58,031 nt of DNA, taken from Acanthaster planci (taxonomy: Eukaryota > Echinodermata > Asteroidea > Valvatida > Acanthasteridae). The notes below the pieces were generated by a model that ran no database searches, was not told the origin of the DNA, and worked only from the letters and a program-made list of their open reading frames with translations. Location of the stretch: contig NW_019091377.1 of NCBI RefSeq assembly GCF_001949145.1, positions 1,931,134 through 1,989,164 of the forward strand, written 5' to 3'. Positions 22,797-33,429 of this stretch are shown here, piece after piece; within the stretch, counting starts at the first letter, position 1, and every line of letters begins with the position of its first letter. A program made the position numbers and the translations under genes.

Positions 22797-23095
22797 GAAC
22801 ATAATCTTGGTTCTGCTGCTTACTAAACACATGATAAAAGTCTGGTAAGAAACCTACATGTTTGACTTCAATGAAATTTGCTGATACTACAAGCACTTTA
22901 CATAATTTTATATACGCATGTACTTTCTTCTTAGAATTTCCAAATACAGGGACATGCACTTATAGGGTTATTGTTGATAATGATATCAAGTAATATCAAA
23001 TAATATGTAATCAATATCAAAAGTATGAACATGGTGGTGGCAGTGCTGCAGTGCACTAATAATAGAGGGCGCACTACAGTGATCAAGTTTTAGCA

Positions 23096-23242
23096 AATAA
23101 AATAAGACGCACGGCAAATTTACACAGTATAACAACTGTTTGGGATACGTACTCACTAGCAGACCCTCCCGCAAGAATGTTGGGGAGGAGTTTGATTTTT
23201 GAGTAACAAGGTTTCCATGTAAAAAAGATAGAGCCAAATAAA
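23096..23242 (+). promoter_or_regulatory. Candidate poly(A) signals of the SDR gene
   Basis: AATAAA hexamers occur at 23096-23101 and 23237-23242, 300-450 bases after the SDR stop codon. They are the first good candidates for 3' end formation. Nothing here distinguishes which is used. Confidence 0.4.
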
Positions 23243-23605
23243 TGCAAGACATGTATATAAAGGCATCAAGTGATGACGATAACTTTTCACTTGTTCAATT
23301 TGTCATTGAACGGATCATTTGGTATTATCTTGTCCAGTCACTTAGACTCAATCTGAACATATCTGTGAGTTACAGTTTTAAAATTTCTTTCTTCAGTGTC
23401 CAAAAAAATTGTTATCTGTTCGTTACAAATCTTCTTTGATGAGTTTGGAATTAACAAGAGAATTAAGATTACAGTTTATACAACCTTTTCATTTGTATAA
23501 TTCAAAAGCCAAGTAACAGATGTACATATAATGCTCATTATATGAACTGTTTCTTTGCTTGAAAACGGGAAAATAGGCATCAAGACTGGACAAACTTTAC
23601 TTTAA

Positions 23606-24001
23606 CTCTAAAAGAGTCTGGTTATTTTAGTCCACCCCCCAAGAGCTTGGCTGTACTTTGCTCACTTTTTAAAATTCGGTGTGCATATAAAGACACTCCT
23701 TATCATTGCAATTGTCAAGTTTGACATATGGTTTTGGCGTTAAGGTCATTTGAAGTTCAGGGCTACATGCATGCAAGCCCTTGTGCATTTAGCACTACAG
23801 TAAAAAGTATACATTTTAGGCTGAGCTGTTTTGGCAAAATGTGCACTGCATAGAAACGGTATGTTTAATTTTTATTAAATCTGTATCAAAATGACCACAA
23901 AGAGTTACTTGAGGCTCAATCCTGAAAACAAAATGCATTGCGACAATGTCTGAAAAACTGTTGAGGGGGCATGTTCTCCCCCCCCCCCGGCTCTTTAAGG
24001 G
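23606..24001. mobile_element. piggyBac-like MITE with TTAA target duplication
   Basis: TTAA at 23602-23605 and 24002-24005 bracket a 396-base non-coding element. Its ends are imperfect inverted repeats: CTCTAAAAGAGTCTGG on the left and CCCTTAAAGAGCCGGG (rc of the right end). A C11 homopolymer lies just inside the right end. Confidence 0.65.
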
Positions 24002-24399
24002 TTAAACAAAATTTTGTGTCAAAAGTGCAAAAATAAATGACCAAAACCTGCAACACCAGTTATAATGCAACATATTTACCCCAATTTAGATAGATTGGAA
24101 TGCTACAAATTTGAATAATTCTGCATCTTAAATGAAATCCATAGACAGCTTTTTGAAACCAAAACTAGGCATTAACTTTGACAATGTTCAGGGACAATTT
24201 AACATATTTTTACCAGGGAATTTGATGTAGATTTCAAAATAACTTGGGAAAGCCTGTGATGATATTTAGATGCATCAATCCGAGGGCTTATTTCAGTCAC
24301 ATGTCCTAAATTCACAAAATGAGTCGCCAGGGTTACATTAGCATTAATCAGCTTCAAACAATCCTGCGTGACCTGTATTGACATGATGCATGTGCATAT

Positions 24400-26210
24400 T
24401 CCATTCTCATTACGATGACAAAGATCCTCAAAACAAAGAGCTCAGTTTCCTTTTGCTAATTCTAGATAGAAACTTCAGGAATTCTCTTAAAATTTTGTGG
24501 CTGTCACAATTTTATTTGGTAATAATACTCTAAAAAGAAGCTGTTACTTTCTTTAACATGCATGTACATGTCTGCCATTCCATCGTTGTGGCCAGTAGTT
24601 AGTCAGTGTTTTGGCCACACAAATTGTGGACATAGTGGGAATGCCGTCAATAATTTTTTAAATAATGTATATGATCTAAGTGTTACATGATTTTTTTGTA
24701 AAGGTAGGTAGCAAACAGTTCTAAGAATAACGAGAAGTTTATGTATTTTAGTTTATGTATTAATTCATAACCAATAAGGTGTCTAAACTTAGTTGCCAAG
24801 ATTATAAAACATGTAAGTGCATTGAGTCTTTGTATGAAGATGCATTTATATGAATGTCTATTGCAGATGAAGTGCTTTGATCTTTTGTTTTTATTATTAT
24901 ATTTTTCTAATTATGGCATAACTGAGTGATGCAGGCAAGGTGGTGCCATCATTTGGTATGAAATATTTGCTGTTTATCTAAAGAAAGGGCATGCAAGAGT
25001 TTAACAATTCATGTAGTTTTTACATGACCTTTTCAACACTTATTGAACAATGTGCTTAGTAGGCAAATTCTGTCATGAACTTTCTGCAAACTCTGTGCAC
25101 CCAAGCAAATGGTAAGCAACAGTGGCATAGATGCCTGTGTTCCCCTCCCCCTTTGAAATCTGTGACTAGTCTGAGTTTATACAGCCATGCAGCTGCAGCT
25201 TATTTTCTTGTGGTGCACCCCCAAGGTGACACTCCCACATTTAGCCCAAGTTGCGCCACTGGTGGGCAGTGAGAGAAGTCTGTTTTAGAAAATCAGTACG
25301 TAAGTTACTTAGCTGACCCATCTTGGTTTTCCACCTATTCAACTGAAATTATGCTGTGGTCATCTTGAGGGCTTTCTATTACGTGTAGATAATATTGACT
25401 CGCATGAATGTTTAGGATGGCAACACACATGGATAGTGCACACAGGCATGTAAATGCTTTCTGTCCAAGACCTTTCTATCCTTTTAACCCAGGAATGCCT
25501 ATACATACATACTTGGATTTATCAATATCTGTTGTGGACGTGGGTGTGACCACACATTTCCATGGGATTTGTGTGTCATCCCTCCGTAGACCACGGCTAT
25601 GTAATAAGTTACATGTATAAGCACTCAAGTTAGCAGGAGCAAGAAAGTAAACCAACCACAGAAACCCAACATGCTTTTTTATGCACCACTGTGGTTTCCT
25701 TGTGTGGGTATGTACAGTATAGGCATTCCTGTGTTAAAAGGGACAGTATCCTTCAAAAAGGTCAGAACCTCCTTGTGGGGACAGAAATTTGCCCCGTAGC
25801 ATTTGGTCCCCATACGATGGTCACAGATGGTAATCTGTGTACATGTGTAGTCCTTATAACCCATTGCAAGTGCATGTATGTTTGTCCATCCGTCTGGTTT
25901 TTCACTGCAATTTGAAACTTGTGACTTTTGATGCTTCAAACTTGATCTTTGTATCGTGTAATTTAAGCCCATTGATTTTGGGCCCCAAAGGTCAAGACCA
26001 TGGTGCTTAATAAAATAGAAATGGTTTTCCACCATATTTCAAGAAAAACTTCGAAGTTGATATATGGGTTGGTCTTGGTTTCCTCCAGAAGCCCTTTTAT
26101 TTTGACCTCATAGGCCGAAGGGTATAATTAAGTTTTTTCTCTTAGAAACAGCATTTGTGAGTCATAAATTACAGTCATGCGTTTAAACATGGGCCTAGTG
26201 AGGCACTTGT
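24400..26210. other. Intergenic sequence without recognisable features
   Basis: This is downstream of the SDR gene and contains short unconvincing frames on both strands. No terminal repeats, RNA genes or conserved protein blocks seen. Confidence 0.5.
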
Positions 26211-26219
26211 GTTTAAAGA

Positions 26220-26370
26220 CATTCTTGGTTTGGTTTTAGTTTGATTGGGTTGGGTTGGTTTGGTTGGGTCATTTGGTTCCTTTGTTTTGTTTGCAAGCAC
26301 ATTAATTGGGTTGGTCTTTTTAGTTTTTTGTGTATTTGTTGGTGTGTTGGGGTTGTGGGTGTGTTTGTTT
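26220..26370 (+). repeat. T/G-rich low-complexity tract
   Basis: A run of TTGGG, TTGGTT and GTGTTGG words gives a nearly pure G/T + strand. The long - strand frame over it is a by-product of composition. Confidence 0.8.
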
Positions 26371-26559
26371 CATTTATCCCATGCCAGAAGCATCCGATGC
26401 ATTGGTAGGGCATAACACCAAACAAGATGGCTAAACAATAAACCATGTTTCTTGCACAGTTTAGCATGGTACGTATGGGAATGCACTGAAATCTTCCAGT
26501 CTGGCATCTTGCCTTCAAACTTGTGACAACACATTTCACACGGTTCATTTTACTCCTGG

Positions 26560-27600
26560 ACTTGTGAACTTAATAGGTTTTTGTGTTGAAATCAGATGGT
26601 GATTTATCCATGGTATGAGTGTGCATTAGTGCTTGTAGTGAGTTTCTGTCGTTACATACATGTACTTTCAGTGCGCAAAGTTAACTTTTTAAAATTAATC
26701 TGTATACTTTGAATTCAAGAATAATCAGAATTGTATCAGAATTTCATTGTAACTGGTTTTGTCTGGTCATTTGATAGTTTAAAATGTGAACATAAAGTTT
26801 GGCATTTGTTCGTCAACTAAATGAAATTTGCATTTTCAACCAAGTGTCAAAGACACAGAATGTCTAAGAGAAATCTATGACATACCAAGAGGAAATACTG
26901 ACAATTGTTTTCATTTAATTACATTCCATTTCCCTGAAGTCGGTCTTCTAGCATTTGCTTATTGTTTGTAACTTTTCCTGTTATTTCCATGGATGTTCTT
27001 GTTCAATAAGCCATTCCTGCTGGTAATAATTAGAAGACCTCATATTTTGTAATACTCTAGCTGACATACTATCATACATAATATTTTTAAATCAAATCTC
27101 CCTCCAAATGGCATTTGGATATATATATGAGAGTACCGGGTAAACATTGCTCACTGCTTGATCAACTTTCATAGACTGAAACAAGGAATCATTAAAGTAT
27201 ACAAAATTTACAAGATCAAAATATCAAAAACTCTTGAAAATTTTAGAGTACTTGCTTACACGACGTCATACAAGGTAGAAACCTTGCATGACGTCACATT
27301 CATACATGTGTTACATCAGTAACAAAAGACCTTAAAAAGGCACAGAAACTGAAATTCCAGTTGAAATGGAGCTTCCCACCAATTAAACACTACACTGCAC
27401 GCAACACCGAACTTTATTACACCAGATTGAATTGAAAGGTCACAAAAAGTATACATTTCCAATGGATTTGTTCAACAATTTTACTTCAGTTTTTAAACAC
27501 CCTCAGCTATGCTACAGTATGTGCATCTTGCAAGTTCTCATGAACAGTCTCTTAGCTGTGTAATGAGCCAATGAATATGGGAGTCTAAAAATAGAGACTC
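26560..27600. other. Intergenic sequence without recognisable features
   Basis: AT-rich sequence. A short inverted pair CATGACGTCA/TGACGTCATAC around 27260-27300 is the only visible structure. Confidence 0.45.
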
Positions 27601-27644
27601 ATTAGTAGTATTGCACAAACAAATGAGGAAGGGACCAGATTTAT

Positions 27645-28232
27645 CCACTACCTGCCAGGGACTCCGAAATCGGAGCCATATGGTTTATATGCGTGGCTGG
27701 GGTCTCCGAACTCGGACAAAGGAAACAGGGCCCTGTAACAAAAGACCGTACTCCGAACAAAAGACCAGGCTGCTGGGCATTACCGACATTTTTCACTTTC
27801 AAAAGTGGTGATAATCCAGCGTTGTTTTGAAACCGTATACCAGGGTTTGGGGCATTGAGAGCAAGCAGATTACCACCGGGGACAAAAGTGCTCCAACACC
27901 ACAGCGATGAGCCACACAGCACCACTGCATGCTAATCTGGCCCCTATTGAAAAGAGGTCAGTAGTGCACTGAGCCAGGTTTGTGAACAAAAGACAGTTGT
28001 ATAACACCGCACAATCTGGGCTCTGTTTACAAGGCTGCAGGCCTGGCTGAAATACTCGGGCGTCAATGAAGGTCACCTGTCAACTTAGAGTAGTGCCTAA
28101 AGATTACTTCGTGCGGCTATAAACGACCGTTTAACGGAATGATGAATTTTTGAAGGATTTTGAAAACGGAAAAAATGATAGTCATGCCGGCCCAGAATCA
28201 TCAACGTTGAAAAATGCCCCGGCACGAAGTGG
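27645..28232 (+). mobile_element. Non-autonomous TTAA-flanked DNA element, copy C (fullest)
   Basis: The left end CCACTACCTGCCAGGG (after TTAT, 27641-27644) and the right end CCACTTCGTGCCGGGG (rc, before TTAA 28233-28236) are inverted repeats at 12 of 16 positions. The element is 588 bases and non-coding. It aligns over its length with copies A and B, which confirms its limits. It is the reference copy for the family. Confidence 0.75.
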
Positions 28233-28760
28233 TTAATAGGAGTCTAAATTTCTCTAAACCAGAGAAAGATCAGCCATCCAGCCAGCCTCTTCAGTTGTTA
28301 AAGATCAGCAACAAACCAACAGCTCTTGACCAATAGGAATGGCTAACCTGTCAAATGTCCTTATGTGAAACAAATGCCTTAATAAATAATAAATGCCATT
28401 ATAAGATTTAAAGGGACTAGATTCCCCAAGATGGTCACCCCAAAAGTCTTTTATATAGGATTAACTTTTTTTTCTTATCAATATAAAGCAGTTTTTGCTG
28501 TCAAGGTTTTTTTTCAAAGTCGAGCCATAGGTCAGTGCTACCGAAATGAAACATGAGTTCCCAACAATTAAGTCACAACTTCCAAGTCGTGTTTAATTAT
28601 ACGCAGTCATAATTAGCAAGTTACCTTCATAAAATATCTGTGATGTTTTTCGAACCAGTTTTGAATAGTGTACTTCACTTTTTCCTTCTTATTTGCAGTC
28701 ACCAGATTACCAAGCATAGATAACAGATGCAGACAAAGTTTAATACTGCTCAAAGAGAAT

Positions 28761-28827
28761 GAAGTTTGCATATGCATGAAGTTTGCATATGCATGAGTTT
28801 GCATATGCATGAAGTTTGCATATGCAT
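28761..28827 (+). repeat. Four tandem 17-base units with octamer/POU-like palindromes
   Basis: GAAGTTTGCATATGCAT occurs at 28761, 28778, 28795 (one base shorter) and 28811. Each unit contains TTTGCATATGCAT, an octamer half-site fused to an ATGCATATGCAT-like palindrome. Confidence 0.9.
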
Positions 28828-29235
28828 ATTTTACATGTGACAAATTAAATTGTTCAAGTTGAAAATTATTTTTCCAAACTCAAGTCATTTTCCATGTCAA
28901 GTCTCAAGTAAAAAAGGCAACCCAAATCCTAATCAGTAATTTCAGTCAACATCACTGATTTGTACAAAGGGCCTCAAGTGTGACTAACAATGAATAGCGC
29001 ACAGCTAGGGTTCAGGAATAATTTACAGGCCTAGTAATCAAAGTAGGGTTTTGTTATTTTAAATTTTCCTGTGTGAAAAAGTACCAGGCAAGAAGAGGTC
29101 ATAGTGTGCTTTAAAACAATGTAATCTTTTGAAAAATGTTAATTGGTTTACTGATCGATTCACTGCAAATCCCAGTTTCCCTTTTTAGGATGTGTGCAAG
29201 TGTTAATGGCTTAAACCTGATGTATTCTTTGCTGC

Positions 29236-29957
29236 AAGTTGGGTTTTGTTATTTTAATTTTCATTTCTCCTGTGTAAAAAAGTACCAGACATATACATAT
29301 ATGACATATACATATNNNNNNNNNNNNNNNNNNNNNNNNNNNNNNNNNNNNNNNNNNNNNNNNNNNNNNNNNNNNNNNNNNNNNNNNNNNNNNNNNNNNN
29401 NNNNNNNNNNNNNNNNNNNNNNNNNNNNNNNNNNNNNNNNNNNNNNNNNNNNNNNNNNNNNNNNNNNNNNNNNNNNNNNNNNNNNNNNNNNNNNNNNNNN
29501 NNNNNNNNNNNNNNNNNNNNNNNNNNNNNNNNNNNNNNNNNNNNNNNNNNNNNNNNNNNNNNNNNNNNNNNNNNNNNNNNNNNNNNNNNNNNNNNNNNNN
29601 NNNNNNNNNNNNNNNNNNNNNNNNNNNNNNNNNNNNNNNNNNNNNNNNNNNNNNNNNNNNNNNNNNNNNNNNNNNNNNNNNNNNNNNNNNNNNNNNNNNN
29701 NNNNNNNNNNNNNNNNNNNNNNNNNNNNNNNNNNNNNNNNNNNNNNNNNNNNNNNNNNNNNNNNNNNNNNNNNNNNNNNNNNNNNNNNNNNNNNNNNNNN
29801 NNNNNNNNNNNNNNNNNNNNNNNNNNNNNNNNNNNNNNNNNNNNNNNNNNNNNNNNNNNNNNNNNNNNNAAAAGTACCAGACATATACATATATACATAT
29901 ATGTCTGGTACTTTTTTACACAGGAGAAATAAAAATTAAAATAACAAAACCCAACTT
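29236..29957. repeat. Long palindrome interrupted by assembly gap
   Basis: 29236-29290 (AAGTTGGGTTTTGTTATTTT ... AAAAAGTACCAGACATATA) is repeated inverted at 29898-29957. Immediately right of the gap, 29870-29917 is itself a palindrome (AAAAGTACCAGACATATA and its complement). A third, direct copy of the motif lies at 29043-29090. The gap is probably a collapsed palindromic or tandem repeat. Confidence 0.85.
29316..29869. other. Assembly gap (554 N)
   Basis: A continuous run of N. Long frames drawn through it are artefacts. Confidence 1.
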
Positions 29958-30059
29958 TGAAGGTCATATACAAAGTGAGGGATAATCTGAATGGGTCATT
30001 TGTTGAGGATAAGACTCTTATAAGTGAAAAAAAAATGTACAGCAAAATAAAGTTTAAAA

Positions 30060-31420
30060 AATATATCCTTCCCCGACCAAAGAACTGGAAACAACACCTG
30101 TTTTAGGTCAATTTGAAGAGTAAAAGGCCTCTTTAAACCTTTATCTTCAAGTAAGTTTAAAAGTACAGTCCGTCATTTTTATTTGTGCATTGTGTTCCTT
30201 AGCGACGACAAAATTACTCAAAATCTAAACAAGGATGCTCAAGGACAAATCAGCTTAGTGAATACTGAATATTCTGAGAAAAACATTCCAGGATTTCAAT
30301 TTCAGAATTTCAGATCAAGTTGCCCAGTCTGTTTTGAATAAAGGGACGTTCTCACATTCTGCCGAATGCAGCTAAGTAATGTCACGCTACTAACAACCCA
30401 AGCATGTGCTTCTATGGCAATTTTTCCAAAATGCATCTTTCGATGCATCGTTGGATATGACCTTGTGGTATTGTTTTCTTCAAAATGACAACTTGCCTGA
30501 AAGAATAATTTTACAAGGAGCTTAGTCCCATAACCATCCTTGAACTAAGTACATGTAAGCTTTTATTAGTTACTTCTTGGATAACTGCAAATGATTAACT
30601 GTCCCTCTAATATCCGGAAAATCAGAATCAGGATCAGCAGGTGTCCAAATGCTTCAGCGACTTTTCCTGAGGCTATCAGAAGGAATCTATTTTGGGACAA
30701 GAAACTTTTTGTTACTTTATTGCTCAGCATGATCATGCAAGCTTATGATTTGTAGGTGTCAACAGTGACATGAGTTTAAGAGCTCTACAACATGCAATTT
30801 ATATGAAAATGTTCAGTGAAAACTAATATTTATTACTTATTTATCCTGGGGTAACCTCTTGGTGAAACACTGATTTCCAGGGGTGCCAAGCTATTTTCTA
30901 AAACCAAACAATATCTCTTTTTTGCTCATAATATTGTAAAGTTTACTTTCAACATTTGAAGAGCTCATGCTTTTCCTTACAAGTGAGGTACTGGAGGCTG
31001 ATTCTAGGTGTTTATAAGCCATTTGCAAGTTAAATTTGAATAAAGTCCGTACACTGAGTTATGTAATTGTGCATAAACATAATTTGAACTCCCCAGACTA
31101 AAGACACAGTTGCTATACCTTGGAATGGTTCCTTTGTGCCCTTCTTATCCATTCAGAACAGTGTATTGTTTCAAGACATCTCATATGTAACTAAGCAAAA
31201 GCTTACCCTGAATCACAAGATATAAGCAACAGTGTTAATCAGTAGTATGAAAAATTCCAATTGTGTTCAGGTAAATTTAAAGAACTTGGTGTACCAGATT
31301 TTATTCAAATTTAACTCACAGAAGGCTTATTCAAGTAGGCACTGTTTTTATGGGGAGGGTACTGTTCTAGATGTGAACCCAAATTTGATTAGGACCTATT
31401 GAAATTATTTGTGAGATCAT
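30060..31420. other. Intergenic sequence without recognisable features
   Basis: This lies between the convergent SDR and SLC35A5 genes. No coding blocks or repeat ends recognised. Confidence 0.5.
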
Positions 31421-31695
31421 TTGCTTATTGGAATTTGAACTGTCATATACTGAAGCAACAAATCACAATAGAAAATCCACCTCACATAAGTGTGGGTCGG
31501 GTCTCCTAGTGATACTTACCCCTGTCCAGCCTACATATGCAAATTTCCCGTGTGTCTATTACAATTCGCTGAAAAGACTTGATTATGTATGCTGCCCCTT
31601 GACCCTCCACAATGCACTGCGGTCTCGCTGCCATGTACGTCCTTTTCAAGGCGGAGAAATTCCTGAAGCCAAAGTGGGGAAGGACGGGCGGGAGT

Positions 31696-31788
31696 GGCTG
31701 GACAGGGGTAAGTATCACTAGGAGACCCGACCCACACTAATGTGGGGGAGGAGTCTCCTGCGTTCACATACCCCTGTCCAGCCTACAT
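31696..31788. repeat. Internal complementary region (ICR) of DIRS-2
   Basis: GGCTGGACAGGGGTAAGTAT ... CCCACACTAATGTGGGGGAGG pairs with 31477-31542. GAGTCTCCTGCGTTCACATA and CCCCTGTCCAGCCTAC pair with 33395-33429. The junction between the halves reproduces the two element tips head to tail. Confidence 0.85.
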
Positions 31789-31886
31789 GGTACCGTACCC
31801 TGGAGGAGGGTCAGCAACGGGAGAGTAGTTACTAGAGAACATAGGCAGGCGTTGCCCAAGCGAACACTCACCAGAGAAAGAAGTAT

Positions 31887-32560
31887 CTACGATAAAGAAT
31901 TCATTGTTCGGTGAGGGACGATGCTGGATGCTGTCCCAACCAATGAGCGCGAAGTTGCTGCGCCGTGAGCCGTCTCGCTCCGCAGGACATCCTTCAGATA
32001 ACACTCGGTGAAGGTGGAGGGGGATCTCCAGCAAGCCGTCTGGCATATATCCACCAGGGAGATGCCTCTGAAGTATGACCAGGACAAGGAAGCGGCCCGA
32101 ACATCATGGGCTCTGACGTGAGAATGGGTCGTCCCGTCATGCCAAGTTGGCCAGTCCTGGTTCACGAAGATGATTGCCAAGACTGTCCATTGGGCAATAG
32201 TGTCCTTTGCCACTAGATAAAAGGGCTTTGTGGTTGTGATGAAAAGTCTGAAACCAGGCTCCCAGCAATGCTTGGTCCTGGCGAGATACCACTTGAGAGT
32301 ACGAACCGGACTCCATTTCTTGTCAGAGTTATCTCCCCAAAGCGAGGCTATGTCGGGGACAAATATGCAAGGAGGCCTGAAGGCAGGCGTCTGGTTCTTT
32401 TGTCAGGAACTCGATGGCTGGGATAAGGTGAACCCCGTGCAGTTCCCAGCAGATGTGACCTTCAGCAGTTGACAAAGCATGTAGTTCGCTTGATAGCGAT
32501 GCCCAGGACCTGCGGCATAGAGAAAAGAACTGCTCATTACTCTCAGACAATCATGATCAA
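31887..32560 (-). pseudogene. Tyrosine recombinase fragment of DIRS-2
   Basis: The - strand encodes, after a SELHALS block near 32480, an RGISLVDICQTACW region with the H-x-x-R box as RAHDVRAASLSWSYF and the C-terminal Tyr context STFTECYLKDVL. The box II His/Arg and the Tyr are present. The first catalytic Arg (expected before SEL) appears replaced (ASLSSEL instead of TSRxSEL). Frames are broken between these parts, so it is inactive. Confidence 0.75.
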
Positions 32561-32893
32561 GGGCATTGTTACGGTATATCCGCTCAACCCGATCTATAGG
32601 TGTAGAGTGGGCATCTATGACCATGGGTACTAGACCAGCACGCTTGGCCCGGTGGGTGGTACTCGTCAGTGATCAATGGCATTGTTACGGTACCGCTCTC
32701 TCAGCCCAATCAATCCTGGTAGTGGTCATCAGAGATCTAGGCATGTTGTGGTACCTCCACTAAACCTGATCTATTGAGGTTATAAGCGATCTAGGCATGT
32801 TGGGGTACCTCCCCTTCAGCCTGATCTTTTTGATAAAGGTCCGGGGCGTGTTGTGGTACCTCCACTCAACCCCAACCTATTCATGGTCTCACC
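32555..32893 (+). repeat. Tandem ~55-60-base units with covarying hairpins in DIRS-2
   Basis: Units start near 32555, 32671, 32734, 32788 and 32841. Each has a (G)GCATGTTG-like lead and a small hairpin: CGGTATATCCG, GTGGTACCTCCAC, GGGGTACCTCCCC and GTGGTACCTCCAC. A following CAACC/CAGCCTGATCT block is also shared. Stem positions change on both sides together (GTGG/CCAC versus GGGG/CCCC). Confidence 0.75.
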
Positions 32894-33429
32894 TCGTCGA
32901 GGCCGCTAAGTGGATTAAGCAAAACCGCACCACAAAAGGAGCGAGGCAGCCCACCAAGCCCCACTCCACGGCCAGACCCGTACTGCGTTGGGCCGTTATC
33001 ATTCGAACGCACGTACCACATAATGAACGAAGGGCCCTCAAACCCTGTTCAACAGCCATACCCACATCACGGTAGGTCACATCCCAACCTATATATGTAT
33101 GATGCACAGAAAAAACAGGCAGAAAAGAACCACGAGAGAAACACAGCATGCAAAGAACGAAATATGAGAATAAACACTCTTACCAAGAGATAAGAAATCA
33201 CTCTTTATTTCGAAACAGGAATCAAGTCAATTCAAAATGCGAAAGATACAGAACTGGAGAATCCAAAAATGTCATAAAAGACATGTCCGTAAACAATAGG
33301 CGCTGAGAAAACAAGGACGAACATGGCGGCGGGACTGCAGTGTGGAGGGTCAAGGGGCAGCATGCATAATCAGGCACATGGTAAATTTGCATTTGTAGGC
33401 TGGACAGGGGTATGTGAACACAGGAGACT

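Larger units (their letters stand above)
31477..33429 (-). mobile_element. DIRS-type retrotransposon, internally deleted copy (DIRS-2)
   Basis: Low-coordinate end CCACCTCACATAAGTGTGGG and high-coordinate end CAGGAGACT carry inverted terminal repeats, including CCCCTGTCCAGCCTAC and GCTGCCCCTTGACCCTCCAC in both. Next to the low-coordinate ITR, 31696-31788 is an internal complementary region. Its first half (31696-31751) is the complement of the low end and its second half (31752-31788) the complement of the high end, as expected for DIRS replication. The element is only 1.95 kb. It keeps part of the recombinase (31887-32560, -) but no RT. It was probably mobilised by full-length relatives before decaying. 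Confidence 0.85.

Noticed and set aside
26213-26548. Minus-strand frame rich in Thr, Pro, Asn and Gln
   Set aside because: It lies over a T/G-rich low-complexity tract; composition explains it.
28761-28827. CRISPR-like short repeats
   Set aside because: Units are head to tail without spacers, in a eukaryotic genome.
29136-30045. Long open frames on both strands across the N run
   Set aside because: They consist mostly of undefined residues and are created by the gap.
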